64,000 nucleotides of DNA from JACCVL01 sp963704295 (lineage in GTDB: Bacteria > Actinomycetota > Actinomycetes > Propionibacteriales > Nocardioidaceae), in the NCBI GenBank assembly GCA_963704295.1, contig OY969884.1:372001-436000 (forward strand). Reading direction: 5' to 3'. A program made the translations under genes and the position numbers. Of this stretch, positions 33,498 to 44,986 are shown one piece after another. Under the pieces are notes generated by a model. It was not told the origin of the DNA and searched no databases. It saw only the letters and a program-made list of their open reading frames with translations. How positions within the stretch are numbered: position 1 is the first letter of the stretch; each line of letters begins with the position of its first letter.

Positions 33498-36400
33498 TGG
33501 CCGCTGCCTCCATCATCGCCGCTGCCGTCTCGTGCTCGTCGAGCCCGGCCTCCTCGGCCCGCGTCCGGGCGGCCAGCACCCGCTCGAAGTCCTTCGGCAG
33601 CACCTGGGTGAAGCGAGCGACGGCGGCGTCCCAGCCAGCGAGCAGCGCCTCCGCGACCGGCGACCCGGTCTCCTCGGCGTGTCGCGCCACCAGCCCGCGG
33701 AGGCCGTCAACCGCCTCGTCGGGCACCGGTCCGACCCGGACCATCTCGGTGTTCACCCGACGAGCGTCGACGTCGAGCAGGTAGGCGACGCCACCGGACA
33801 TCCCGGCGGCGAAGTTGCGGCCGGTAGGACCCAGCACCACGACGGTCCCGCCGGTCATGTACTCGCAACCGTGATCGCCGGTCCCCTCGACGACCGCGGT
33901 GGCGCCGGAGTTGCGGACGCAGAACCGCTCGCCCACCTGGCCGCGGACGAAGACCTCCCCGGCGGTGGCGCCGTACGCGATCACGTTCCCGGCGACGATC
34001 TGCTCCTCCGCGGCGAACGGGGCGGTGCGCGGCGGCCGCAGCACCACCCGGCCACCGGACAGGCCCTTGGCCAGGTAGTCGTTCGCGTCCCCCTCCAGCC
34101 GCAACGTGACCCCGCGCGGCACGAACGCTCCGAAGGACTGGCCGGCGGAGCCGGTGAGGGTCAGGTCGATCGTGCCGTCCGGCAGACCGTCCGGGCCGTA
34201 GCGCCGGGTGATCTCGTTGCCCAGCATCGTCCCGACCGTGCGGTTCACGTTGCGGATCGTGACCTGTGCGCGGACCGGCTCGGCCCGCACCAAGGCGTCC
34301 TCGCAGAGCCGGATGAGGTCGTTGTCGAGAGCTCGGTCCAGGCCGTGGTCCTGCAGCGTCGTGCACCGGCGCGGCGCGCCCTCGGGCAGGTCGGGAACGT
34401 GCAGCACCGGCGTCAGGTCGAGACCCTGCGCCTTCCAGTGCTCCACGGCGGGACGCACGTCGAGCGCGTCGGCGCGGCCGATCGCCTCGTCCAGGCTCCG
34501 GAACCCCAACACCGCCAGGTGCTCCCGGACCTCCTCGGCGACGTACTCGAAGAAGCGCACGACGAACTCCGGCCGGCCGTCGAAGCGGCGCCGGAGCTCG
34601 GGGTTCTGCGTCGCCACGCCCACTGGGCAGGTGTCCAGGTGGCAGACGCGCATCATCACGCACCCGGACACCACCAGCGGTGCGGTGGCGAAGCCGTACT
34701 CCTCCGCCCCCAGCAGCGCGGCGACGACGACGTCCCGGCCGGTCTTGAGCTGTCCGTCGGTCTGCACCACGATCCGGTCGCGGAGCCCGTTCAGCAGCAA
34801 CGTCTGCTGCGTCTCCGCCAGTCCGAGCTCCCACGGGCCACCCGCGTGCTTGAGCGACGTGAGCGGGGCGGCGCCGGTGCCTCCATCGTGGCCGGAGATG
34901 AGCACCACGTCGGCGTGCGCCTTGGCCACCCCGGCGGCGACGGTCCCCACCCCGACCTCGGCGACGAGCTTGACGTGCACCCGTGCGGCCGGGTTGGCGT
35001 TCTTGAGGTCGTGGATGAGCTGCTTGAGGTCCTCGATCGAGTAGATGTCGTGGTGCGGCGGGGGTGAGATCAGGCCGACCCCCGGCGTGGAGAACCGGGT
35101 GGTCGCGATCCAGGGGTAGACCTTCGGTCCGGGGAGCTGGCCACCCTCGCCCGGCTTGGCGCCCTGGGCCATCTTGATCTGCAGGTCGGTGGCATGGGTG
35201 AGGTAGTCCGAGGTGACACCGAAGCGCCCCGACGCGACCTGCTTGATCGCACTGCGCCGCTCCGGGTCGCGAAGCCGATCCGGGTCCTCACCACCCTCAC
35301 CGGTGTTGGACTTCGCACCGAGTCGGTTCATCGCGATCGCCAGCGTCTCGTGGGCCTCCTGGCTGATCGAGCCGTAGGACATCGCGCCGGTGGAGAACCG
35401 GCGGACGATGGACTCGACCGGCTCCACCTCGTCGAGCGGCACCGGCTCCCGCGCGCCGGCTCGGAAGCCGAACATGCCGCGCAGCGTCATCAGCCGCCGC
35501 GACTGCTCGTCGACCCGCCCCGTGTAGGACTTGAACACCTCGTACTGGCCGGTCCGCGTCGCGTGCTGGAGCCGGAATACCGTCTCCGGGTCGAACAGGT
35601 GCTCCTCGCCGTCCCGGCGCCACTGGTACTCGCCACCGACAGCGAGGCGCCGGTGTGACTGCGGCACACCGTCGGTCGGGTAGGCCCGCGCATGCCGGCG
35701 GGCGACCTCGCCGGCGACGACGTCGAGCCCGATCCCACCGAGCTTGCTGCTGGTGCCGGTGAAATAGCGGTCGACCAGCTCCTCCGACAGGCCGAGCGCC
35801 TCGAAGATCTGGGCCCCGGTGTAGGACGCGACCGTCGAGACACCCATCTTGCTCATCACCTTGAGCACGCCCTTGCCGAGCGCCTTGACCAGGTTGCGAA
35901 CGGCGTCCCCCGGCTCCACCCCGGTCAGGAAGACGCCGGCTCGGGCCAGGTCCTCGGCCGACTCCATCGCGAGGTACGGGTTCACCGCGGCCGCGCCGTA
36001 GCCGATCAGCAGGGCGACGTGGTGCACCTCCCGGACGTCGCCCGCCTCGACGACGAGCCCCACCTTCGTACGGGTCTTCTCCCGGACCAGGTGGTGGTGC
36101 ACAGCGGCGGTGAGGAGCAAGGAGGGGATGGGCGCCAGCTCGGGGGTGGCGTGCCGGTCGGAGAGGACGAGCACGTGGGCGCCGCGCGCGATTGCCTCGG
36201 ACACCTCGGCACAGATCTCGTCCAGCCGCCGGCCGAGTCCCGCTCCCGCACCGTCCACCGGGTACAGCCCACTCACCACGTGCGCGCCGAAGCCGGGCAG
36301 GTCACCGTCTCGGTTGATGTGGATCAGCTTGCCGAGCTCGTCGTTGTCGATCACCGGGAACGGCAGCACCACCTGCCGGCAGGAGGCCGGGCCCGGGGCG

Positions 36401-38088
36401 AGCAGGTTGCCCTCGGGGCCGATCGAGCCGGCCAGCGAGGTGACGAGCTCCTCGCGGATGGCGTCCAGCGGCGGGTTGGTCACCTGGGCGAACAGCTGGC
36501 TGAAGTAGTCGAACAGCAGCCGGGGACGCTCGGACAGCACGGCGACCGGGGTGTCGGTCCCCATCGACCCGATCGGCTCCGCACCGGTGCGGGCCATCGG
36601 GGTGATGAGCACCCGAAGCTCCTCGTCGGTGTAGCCGAACACCTGCTGGCGACGGGTGACCGACGCGTGCGTGTGCACCACGTGCTCACGGTCCGGCAGC
36701 CGGTCGAGGGACAGCAGCCCGGCGTGCAGCCACTCCCCGTACGGATGCTCGGCGGCGAGTCGGGACTTGATCTCGTAATCCTCGACGATCCGGTGCTCGT
36801 CGAGGTCGGCGAGGAACATCCGGCCGGGCTGGAGCCGGCCCTTGCGGACCACCGTCGCCGGGTCGAGCTCCAGGACCCCCACCTCCGAGGCGAGCACGAC
36901 GAGGCCGTCGCCGGTGACCCAGTACCGCCCCGGCCGCAGCCCGTTGCGGTCCAGCACGGCACCCACCTGGTGTCCGTCGGTGAAGACCACACAGGCCGGC
37001 CCGTCCCACGGCTCCATCACGGTGGAGTGGAACTCGTAGAACGCGCGCCGGGCGTCGTCCATCTCGACGTGGTTCTCCCAGGCCTCGGGGATCATCATCA
37101 GCACCGCGTGCGGCAGCGACCGGCCCCCGAGGTGCAGCAGCTCGAGCACCTCGTCGAACGAGGCGCTGTCGGAGCCGGTCGGGTCGCAGATCGGGAACAG
37201 CCGCTGCAGCCCACCGGGCCCGTCGTCGTCGCCGGCGGACGAGGCCGCACCGCTCGGGGCGGCGAACAGCTCGCTGTCGAGCAGCGCCTCGCGGGCGCGC
37301 ATCCAGTTCCGGTTGCCCTTCACCGTGTTGATCTCGCCGTTGTGCGCGATCAGCCGGTACGGGTGCGCCAGTGGCCAGCTGGGGAACGTGTTGGTCGAGA
37401 ACCGGCTGTGCACCACGGCCAGCGCCGAGGCGAGCCGCTCGTCGCGCAGCTCGGGGTAGAACACGTCGAGCTGCTCGGGGGTGAGCATGCCCTTGTAGCC
37501 GAGGGTGCGGCAGGACAGGCTCGGGAAGTAGACGTCCAGCTCGTGCTCGACCCGCTTGCGCAGGCAGAAGGCGCGCCGGTCCAGGGCGACGCCGCGCAGT
37601 CGCGGCCCGCTGGCGGCCACCAGCACCTGGGCGAACGACGGCATGCAGGTCGCGGCGGTTCGCCCGAGCGAGGTGGGGTCGGTGGGCACGTCCCGCCAGC
37701 CGAGCACCCGCAACCCCTCCTCGGCTGCGATCCGCTCGATGCCGGCCCGCGCCTTCGCAGCCTCCTCCGCCTCGTGCGGGAGGAAACCGGTGCCGACCGC
37801 GTAGGCGCCGGCGGGAGGCAGCTCGAAGTCGCACACCGCGCGGAGGAAGGCGTCCGGAACCTGAAGCAGGATCCCGGCCCCGTCGCCGGAGTCCGGCTCG
37901 GCGCCCGAGGCGCCCCGGTGGTCCAGGTTGCGCAGGGCGGTGAGCGCCTGCACCACGACGCCGTGGGCGGGCGTCCCGCTCAGGTCGGCCACGAAGGCGA
38001 CCCCGCACGCGTCGTGCTCGTGCCGCCCGTCGTACAGCCCCTGCGGCTCGGGGCTGCAGGGCTGACCGGTGCGGGGGTGCACGGACAC
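33490..38088 (-). CDS. gltB: Glutamate synthase large subunit
   Basis: A 1532-residue protein that transfers the amide group of glutamine to 2-oxoglutarate, giving two glutamates. A short propeptide precedes Cys28 in HDACGVAFV, the N-terminal nucleophile of the glutaminase domain after processing. The central domain follows. The FMN-binding synthase domain has KPGEGGQLPGPKV, GHDGGTGAAPLTS and the 3Fe-4S cluster motif CHLDTCPVGVATQ. The C-terminal beta-helix has repeated G-x2-G-x3-G patterns. I start at GTG 38088 because GAGAGG lies six bases upstream; GTG 38082 is two codons on. The 142 bases upstream carry TATCTT as a possible -10 but no good -35. Overlaps gltD. Confidence 0.95.
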
Positions 38089-38230
38089 GGACCACCTCTC
38101 GTCGTCGGGTCGCCGGCACGACGCCGGCCGCCGAGGGACGACGTTGGCCCTGGCAGATGGGCCGAAGATACACGCAGAACCGGGTGCGGAACGCCCCCCG
38201 GACCGGCAGGCGGACACCGAGATCCCGCCG

Positions 38231-38994
38231 TCAGCCGAGGGTGGTGCCCACCGCGCTGCCGATCGCGTAGGTCAGCGCCGCGGCCGCACCGCCGAGCACG
38301 AGCTGGCGGATGCCGCCATACCACCAGCGACGCCGGGTGATCGTGGTCACGAGAGCCCCGCAGGCGAACAGGCCACCGAGCGACAGCGCGACCGCAGGCA
38401 GCAGGCTCTCCGCGCCCAGCAGGTACGGCAGCACCGGGACCAGCGCCCCGACCGCGAAGGCCAGGAACGACGACACCGCGGCCAGGGTGGGCGAGGCGAG
38501 GTCGTCGGCGTCCACGCCGAACTCCTCGCGCGCGTGCACCCGCACGGCGTTGTCCAGGTCGTCGTGTACCTGGGTCGCCACCTCGGCGGCCAGCTCCGGG
38601 GTCAGTCCCTTGGCGACGTACATCGCCGCCAGCTCGGCCATCTCCGCGTCCTTGTTGGCCGCGATCTCGGCCCGCTCGATCTCGATCTGCGCCTGCGCGA
38701 ACTCCGACTGGCTGGCGACCGAGGTGTACTCACCGGCTGCCATCGAGAACGCTCCGGCCGCGAGCCCGGCCAGACCGGCGAGCACCACGGCGTCCGGCGC
38801 ACCGGCAGCGGCAGCCGACGTCCCGCCCACCACGCCGGCGATCAGCGCGAAGTTCGACACCAATCCGTCCATCGCCCCGAACACGGCCGGCCGCAGCCAG
38901 CCCCCGGTCACGTCCGGGTGCTCGTGCTGGACGTCGTCGGCGCCCGGCAGGTCCTCGGGGTCCGGCCCGGCCGCCGCGGTCGGGTGCGGCTCGC

Positions 38995-38998
<4 letters not shown>
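38231..38998 (-). CDS. VIT1/CCC1 family metal-transport membrane protein
   Basis: A 255-residue membrane protein of the vacuolar iron transporter family, which in bacteria is thought to export or sequester Fe/Mn. The family opening is WLRPAVFGAMDGLVSNFALIAGVVGG, followed by GAFSMAAGEYTSVASQSEFAQA. A cytoplasmic metal-binding helical segment rich in Glu comes next (IEIERAEIAANKDAEMAEL), and three more hydrophobic segments close the protein. ATG 38998 overlaps the lgt stop (ATGA), so it is translated with lgt. It is the last gene of the long biosynthetic run. Confidence 0.85.
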
Positions 38999-39906
<908 letters not shown>

Positions 39907-39910
39907 AAGG

Positions 39911-40627
39911 TCATCCTTCCTCGCCGCCCCCTGCGGCCGACGCGGCCCCCTGGCGCGCCTCGGCCACCAGTGCGGCCAGGTCGGTGGCGAGGTCGTCGAC
40001 CGAGACGCCCTGCGGCCACAGCGCCACCCCCTTGTTCCCGACGTAGCCGACGAGTTCCGCGCCGTGCGTCACCGCGTAGCCGCCACTGGGCAACCGCCGG
40101 CCCTGGTCCACCGCGATCCCCATCGTCTCGGCGACCTCGACGATCGTGTCGAGGTCACCGGTGAAACCGGTGAAACCGGGGTCGAACCGGTCCAGGTACG
40201 CCCGGAGGACGGCCGGGGTGTCGCGCGCCGGGTCGCTGCTGACGAGCGCGACCCGCACGTCCGCCCGGACGTCGTCCGGCAGCCGGGACACCGCCACCGC
40301 CAAGTCGGCCATGACGAGCGTGCAGATGTCGGGGCACAGCGTGTAGCCGAAGAAGAACACCGTCACCGGTCGGTCCAGCGCTTCGTCGAGCCGCACCCTG
40401 GCGCCGTCGTCGGAGACCAGTTCGGCAGCCGGCAGCGGGAACGGTGGGCGCACCTCGATGCCGGTGAGGGGTCCGGCGTTGCCCGACGTCTGCACCACCG
40501 CTGCCGGGCCCTGGTCTCCGCTGGGGCGGCCGGCTCCGCACCCGGTGACCGCGGTCAGCCCCAGCGCCAGCCCGACCGCGACGACGGTGGTCCGTACCGC
40601 CCGGCCGCGTCGCGGCTGGCTGCTCAC
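39911..40627 (-). CDS. SCO1/SenC-family copper chaperone lipoprotein
   Basis: A 238-residue exported lipoprotein (lipobox LTAVTGC, cysteine at about residue 30). The thioredoxin-like SCO domain has FFFGYTLCPDICTLVM, whose CPDIC pair binds copper, and a downstream His in GYAVTHGAELVGYV. It probably helps insert copper into cytochrome c oxidase outside the membrane, or acts in redox homeostasis. GTG 40627 overlaps the trpA stop (GTGA). Cytochrome oxidase genes are not in this window, so the location within the trp-lgt run is unrelated to its function. Confidence 0.88.
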   Translation of the reverse strand: MSSQPRRGRAVRTTVVAVGLALGLTAVTGCGAGRPSGDQGPAAVVQTSGNAGPLTGIEVRPPFPLPAAELVSDDGARVRLDEALDRPVTVFFFGYTLCPDICTLVMADLAVAVSRLPDDVRADVRVALVSSDPARDTPAVLRAYLDRFDPGFTGFTGDLDTIVEVAETMGIAVDQGRRLPSGGYAVTHGAELVGYVGNKGVALWPQGVSVDDLATDLAALVAEARQGAASAAGGGEEG

Positions 40628-41442
40628 GCGCGGGCTCCGGCAGCACGTCGGACCCCGGCCGCGAGCTCCTCGGTGAGACGCGCCACCGCGTCGACGCCGA
40701 CCGCCGGGTCCTCGGCGTCGAGCAGCAGCTGTACGAACGCCGACCCGACGATCACTGCGTCGGCGAAACCGGCGACGGCCGCGGCCTGGTCACCGTCGCG
40801 AACGCCGAGCCCGACCCCCACCGCGAGACCGGCGGCGTCGGCGACCGGCCGGGTGCGGGCGACGAGCTCGGGCGCTGCGCTGCTCGTCGCCTCCCGCGCC
40901 CCGGTCACCCCCATCACCGAGGTGGCGTAGACGAAGCCGCGGCAGGCCGCGACGGTGGAGGCGATCCGGGCGTCGGTCGAGGAGGGCGCCACCAGGAAGA
41001 TCCGGTCGAGACCCAGCGCGTCGGACGCCTCCAGCCACTCCGACGCCTCCTCCGGCACCAGATCGGGGGTGATCAGGCCGGCACCTCCGGCGGCGTCCAG
41101 CTGCTCGGCGAAGCGGCGGACGCCGTACCGCTCGACCGGGTTCCAGTAGGTCATCACCAGCGTCGGCACGCCGGTGCCGGCGACCGCCTCGACCACCCGG
41201 AACGTGTCGGTGGTGCGGGCACCAGCAGCCAGCGCCGCCTCGGTGGCGCGCTGGATGGTGGGCCCGTCCATCACCGGGTCGCTGTACGGCAGCCCCACCT
41301 CGACGACGTCCGCACCGGCGGCGACCATCGCGGTCGCGGCGTCGATCGACGCCTGCACGCTGGGGAAGCCGGCGGGCAGGTAGCCCACCAGTGCCGCCCG
41401 ACCCTCGGCGCGGGCCGCCTGCAGCGCAGCCGCAACGCTCAC
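40624..41442 (-). CDS. trpA: Tryptophan synthase alpha subunit
   Basis: A 272-residue TIM-barrel enzyme that splits indole-3-glycerol phosphate to indole, which is channelled to TrpB. Motifs: LVGYLPAGFPS, ADVVEVGLPYSDPVMDGPTIQ with catalytic Glu and Asp, LVMTYWNPVERYG, GLITPDLVPEE and FVYATSVMGVTGAR with AVGVGLGVRDG binding phosphate. GTG 41442 overlaps the trpB stop (GTGA). The longer frame to 42012 runs inside trpB and is not real. Confidence 0.95.
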   Translation of the reverse strand: MSVAAALQAARAEGRAALVGYLPAGFPSVQASIDAATAMVAAGADVVEVGLPYSDPVMDGPTIQRATEAALAAGARTTDTFRVVEAVAGTGVPTLVMTYWNPVERYGVRRFAEQLDAAGGAGLITPDLVPEEASEWLEASDALGLDRIFLVAPSSTDARIASTVAACRGFVYATSVMGVTGAREATSSAAPELVARTRPVADAAGLAVGVGLGVRDGDQAAAVAGFADAVIVGSAFVQLLLDAEDPAVGVDAVARLTEELAAGVRRAAGARA

Positions 41443-42710
41443 CGGTGCGCCTCGCCCGCGTGCCCCTCGGCGGCGGCGTGCGCGTCCCTGGCGTCCAACT
41501 CGGCGCCTGCGTCGGCCACGTCGAAGTAGCCGGCCGCGGTATGCATGTCCTTGTCCCCGCGACCGGACAGGTTCACCACGATCAGCGCGTCCGGCCCGAG
41601 CTCGCGAGCCACCTGCATCGCCCCGGCGACGGCGTGCGCGGACTCGATCGCGGGGATGATCCCCTCGGTCCGGGACAGCAGCGCGAACGCCTCCATCGCC
41701 TCGGCATCGGTGACCGCGCGGTAGTCGGCTCGCCCGGTCTCGGCCAGCCACGAGTGCTCCGGTCCGACCCCGGGGTAGTCGAGGCCGGCGCTGATCGAGT
41801 GCGACTCGACCGTCTGCCCGTCCGCGTCCTGCAGCAGGAACGAGCGGGCACCGTGCAGCACGCCCACCTCGCCACCAGTGATGGTGGCCGCGTGCCGGCC
41901 GGTCTCCACCCCGTCCCCACCCGCCTCGAAGCCGTACAGGGCGACGCCGTCGTCGGGGACGAATGCGGTGAAGATCCCGATCGCGTTGGAACCGCCGCCG
42001 ACACACGCACACACCGCGTCCGGCAACCGTCCGGCGAGGGCGAGCACCTGCTCGCGGGTCTCGTCACCGATGCCGCGGGTGAAGTCCCGCACCATGGCGG
42101 GGAACGGGTGCGCGCCCGCTGCGGTGCCGAGCAGGTAGTGCGTGTCGTCGACGTTGGCCACCCAGTCGCGCAGCGCCTCGTTGATGGCGTCCTTGAGCGT
42201 GCGGCTGCCGGTGGTGACCGGCACCACCTCCGCGCCGAGCACCCGCATCCGGGCGACGTTCAGCGCCTGTCGCTCGATGTCCACCTCGCCCATGTAGACG
42301 ACGCAGTCGAGGTCGAGGTACGCGCACGCGGTCGCGGTCGCGACACCGTGCTGACCGGCGCCGGTCTCGGCGATGACTCGGGACTTGCCCATCCGCTTGG
42401 TCAGCAGGGCCTGGCCCAGGACGTTGCGCACCTTGTGCGCCCCGGTGTGGTTCAGGTCCTCACGCTTGAGCAGGATCCGGGCACCCGCCTCCCGCGAGAG
42501 GCGGGTCGCGTCGTAAAGCAGACTGGGCACGCCGGCGTACTCCCGCAGCATCCGGTCCAGCTCGGCGCGGAACCCCTCGTCGGCCATGGCGGCCCTCCAG
42601 GCTTCCGTCAGCTCGTCCAGGGGCCCGATCAACGCCTCGGGCATGAACCGGCCGCCGAACCGGCCGAAATGGCCGAGCGCGTCGGGTTGGCTGGCTGCGG
42701 ACGTGGTCAT
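41439..42710 (-). CDS. trpB: Tryptophan synthase beta subunit
   Basis: A 423-residue PLP enzyme joining indole and serine to tryptophan. Lys93 in NHTGAHKVRN holds PLP; AETGAGQHGVATATACA and CVGGGSNAIG (phosphate-binding glycine loop) are conserved. The start GRFGGRFMPEAL is typical. The C-terminal about 25 residues are an Ala/Asp/His-rich extension (DAHAAAEGHAGEAHR) beyond the core. It lies 36 bases after trpC and overlaps trpA. Confidence 0.96.
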   Translation of the reverse strand: MTTSAASQPDALGHFGRFGGRFMPEALIGPLDELTEAWRAAMADEGFRAELDRMLREYAGVPSLLYDATRLSREAGARILLKREDLNHTGAHKVRNVLGQALLTKRMGKSRVIAETGAGQHGVATATACAYLDLDCVVYMGEVDIERQALNVARMRVLGAEVVPVTTGSRTLKDAINEALRDWVANVDDTHYLLGTAAGAHPFPAMVRDFTRGIGDETREQVLALAGRLPDAVCACVGGGSNAIGIFTAFVPDDGVALYGFEAGGDGVETGRHAATITGGEVGVLHGARSFLLQDADGQTVESHSISAGLDYPGVGPEHSWLAETGRADYRAVTDAEAMEAFALLSRTEGIIPAIESAHAVAGAMQVARELGPDALIVVNLSGRGDKDMHTAAGYFDVADAGAELDARDAHAAAEGHAGEAHR

Positions 42711-42746
42711 CGCGTCGTCATCGTGAGCTGTCGTCGGGCAGGCCGG

Positions 42747-43553
42747 TCAGGGCCGGGTCCGGAGGGCGGGGTGCGCCCCCGCGGCGACCAGATCGGCGAC
42801 GGTGGCGCGCGGGTCGTCACCGGTCACCAGGGTCTCACCGACCAGCACCACGTCGGCGCCGCAACGCGCGTACTCGATCACGTCGTGCGGCCCCCGGACA
42901 CCCGACTCGGCGATCCTGACCACGCCGTCGGGGATCCGCGGAGCCAACCGGGCGAAGGTCGTGCGGTCCACCTCGAGGGTCTTCAGGTTCCGGGCGTTGA
43001 CACCGATCAGGCGGGCCTCGGCCTCCAGCGCCCGGTCCAGCTCGTCCTCGTCGTGCACCTCGACCAGCGGGGTTAGACCGATCGAGCTGGCTCGCTCCAC
43101 CAGCGACACCAGCGCCGGCTGGTCCAGGGCGGCCACGATCAGCAGCACCATGTCCGCGCCGGCGCTGCGCGCCTCCCACAGTTGATAGGACGAGACCACG
43201 AAGTCCTTGCAGAGCACCGGGATGTCGACCCGCCCGCGGACGCTCCGCAGGTCGTCCAGGCTGCCGCCGAAGCGACGCTGCTCGGTGAGCACGCTGACCG
43301 CGGCCGCGCCGCCGGACGCGTACTCCGCGGCGAGGGCCGCCGGGTCGACGATCGCGGCCAGCGCGCCGCGGCTCGGGCTTGCCCGCTTGACCTCGGCGAT
43401 CACCGAGACGCCCTCGGCCCGGAAGGTGGGCATCGGGTCGAGCGCGGGATCCTGGCGCGCGGCCTGCCGCTTGACCTCCGGCAGCGGGAGCGCTGCCTCG
43501 CGGTCGGCGAGGTCCTGCCTGGCACCGGCAACGATCTCGTCGAGCACGGACAT
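42747..43553 (-). CDS. trpC: Indole-3-glycerol phosphate synthase
   Basis: A 268-residue TIM-barrel enzyme that closes the indole ring. It opens MSVLDEIVAGARQDLADRE. The barrel carries VIAEVKRASPSRGAL (catalytic Lys), VLCKDFVVSSYQLWEA (catalytic Lys), LIGVNARNLKTLEVDR and VRIAESGVRGPHDV. It is monofunctional (no PRA isomerase part), as expected because PriA supplies that activity in actinobacteria. A TAGTCT box 40 bases upstream could be its promoter. Confidence 0.95.
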   Translation of the reverse strand: MSVLDEIVAGARQDLADREAALPLPEVKRQAARQDPALDPMPTFRAEGVSVIAEVKRASPSRGALAAIVDPAALAAEYASGGAAAVSVLTEQRRFGGSLDDLRSVRGRVDIPVLCKDFVVSSYQLWEARSAGADMVLLIVAALDQPALVSLVERASSIGLTPLVEVHDEDELDRALEAEARLIGVNARNLKTLEVDRTTFARLAPRIPDGVVRIAESGVRGPHDVIEYARCGADVVLVGETLVTGDDPRATVADLVAAGAHPALRTRP

Positions 43554-43592
43554 GGACAGACCCCCGATCGAACCTGGGCGGGTGAAGGCCCC

Positions 43593-43598
43593 AGACTA
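43593..43598 (-). promoter_or_regulatory. Possible -10 box upstream of trpC
   Basis: TAGTCT on the minus strand, identical to the rpsA -10 hexamer, lies 40 bases ahead of the trpC ATG. No strong -35 was found at the right distance, and no leader peptide or attenuator is visible. Confidence 0.35.
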
Positions 43599-43651
43599 CG
43601 ACCGCCGCCGGGGGGCGAGATGACGGGGGCGCGTCGGTGCCGGCGGTCAGG

Positions 43652-43897
43652 TCAGCGCTGCGTCGTCGTCGGGTCGGTCGTCCGCTGCTGGGCGGTGTGC
43701 TCGGGAGTCACCGCACCAAGCCCGGCGGCCGCCAGCACCGCGCCGACGACGGGAGCGAGCAGGATCAGACCGGAGCCGATCCAGAACAACAACCAGCTCG
43801 GACCGACCACCATGCCGATGCCGCCAACGGTGAAGCCCACGAGGGCGACGACGACCGCCGTCCAGAGGGCGGGGCTCGACCCGTGGCTGTCGGACAT
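43652..43897 (-). CDS. HGxxPAAW-type small membrane protein
   Basis: An 81-residue protein with two hydrophobic helices. It carries the N-terminal motif HGSSPALW, a variant of HGxxPAAW that defines a small actinobacterial family encoded next to trp genes. The function is unknown. It lies between the TIGR02234 gene and trpC, its usual place. Confidence 0.8.
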   Translation of the reverse strand: MSDSHGSSPALWTAVVVALVGFTVGGIGMVVGPSWLLFWIGSGLILLAPVVGAVLAAAGLGAVTPEHTAQQRTTDPTTTQR

Positions 43898-43983
43898 CGG
43901 CGGACCGTCCTTCGGGAGTAGGGCGACGCAGGATGACCGGTGGCGTCGTTCGGGTCATTGTGCCGGTCCGGTGGCCCCGACGG

Positions 43984-44631
43984 TCAGCGGGTCGGGTCGT
44001 GTCCGTGGTCCTGCGCCCGCCAGAGGTCGGCGTCGTCGACGAGGTCGGGCTCGGCGGTGACCATCGGTGCAGCCCCCGTGCCGGAGGCGGCCGGGCCGGG
44101 CGCCCGGTGCCGGCGGCCGAGACCGGGCCAGTACGGTCCGCGGACCGTCGCGCCTGCGCCGACCGCCAGCAGCAGGGCCCCTGCGACAGTCGTCATCCAG
44201 CGCCAACCCGACCCGTCCGCCCCGTCGACGGCCGCCTCGACGGCAGCCGAGTCCGCCCCGGCCGCGGTCGAGCGGGTGAGGGCGGTCACGTCGGACAGCA
44301 GCTCGGCACCCGCCGTGGCGGACCCGAGCGCCAGCGCGGCGCCTGCAGCCAGCAGGATCAGCCCCACGACGCGCCGGCTCCAGCCGGCGGTCGCCAGCAG
44401 AGCGGCCACGCCGGCCAGCCCGACGAGCGCGACGGCCCGCAGCCACGGCAGCGCCTCGGAGCCGGTGACCGACAGCTCCTGACGGGGCATGCCGGAGGCC
44501 AGGACGGACGCCTCGATCCAGACCCGGCCGAGCGCCAGCAGCGCGAGACCGGTGGCCGCGAGGCCCAGGGCCAGCGCCAGCACGTACTCCGCACCCGGAG
44601 ACCCGCGGCCGCCGGACTCACTCCGGGGCAT
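43984..44631 (-). CDS. TIGR02234-type trp-region membrane protein
   Basis: A 215-residue membrane protein with four hydrophobic segments. The arrangement (LALALGLAATGLALLALG, an extracellular loop with the conserved PRQELSVTGSEALPWLRAVALVGLAG, then two further helices) matches the family called tryptophan-biosynthesis-associated membrane protein because it usually follows trpE. Its role is unknown. ATG 44631 overlaps the hisI end by 14 bases. The C-terminus is an acidic cytoplasmic tail. Confidence 0.8.
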   Translation of the reverse strand: MPRSESGGRGSPGAEYVLALALGLAATGLALLALGRVWIEASVLASGMPRQELSVTGSEALPWLRAVALVGLAGVAALLATAGWSRRVVGLILLAAGAALALGSATAGAELLSDVTALTRSTAAGADSAAVEAAVDGADGSGWRWMTTVAGALLLAVGAGATVRGPYWPGLGRRHRAPGPAASGTGAAPMVTAEPDLVDDADLWRAQDHGHDPTR

Positions 44632-44986
44632 CGCGCCGGCCCTCTCCGGCCACGAGAACGTCGGCGTCGAAGCAGGTGACAGCACCGCTGTGGCAAGCCG
44701 GGCCGTCGGCGTCCACCAGCACCAACACGGTGTCCCCGTCGCAGTCCAGCCGCACCTCGCGGACCCACTGCCGGTTGCCGGAGGTGTCGCCCTTGACCCA
44801 CAGCTGCTGCCGGCTACGGCTGAAGAAGGTGGCCCGTCCGGTGGTGAGCGTGCGATGCAGGGCCGCATCGTCCATCCAGCCCACCATCAGCACAGCGCGC
44901 GAGGTCGCGTCCTGCACGACGGCGACGACCAGGCCGTCGCGGTCCCGTTTCAGGCGAGCGGCGAGGCCAGGCTCCAGCCGGCTCAT
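44618..44986 (-). CDS. hisI: Phosphoribosyl-AMP cyclohydrolase
   Basis: A 122-residue metal enzyme for the third step of histidine synthesis. Motifs are VVQDATSRAVLMVGWMD, GRATFFSRSRQQLWVKGDTSGN, DCDGDTVLVLVDADGPACHSG and CFDAD; the zinc cysteines and Mg acidic cluster are present. It is monofunctional (no HisE part). It overlaps the upstream ABC exporter gene (ATGA) and the downstream TIGR02234 gene. Normally it follows hisF directly; here two ABC genes intervene. Confidence 0.94.
   Translation of the reverse strand: MSRLEPGLAARLKRDRDGLVVAVVQDATSRAVLMVGWMDDAALHRTLTTGRATFFSRSRQQLWVKGDTSGNRQWVREVRLDCDGDTVLVLVDADGPACHSGAVTCFDADVLVAGEGRRDAPE

Noticed and set aside
35692..38340. An 882-residue plus-strand open frame opposite gltB
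   Set aside because: Antisense shadow of gltB, low-complexity composition, no ribosome site or motif.
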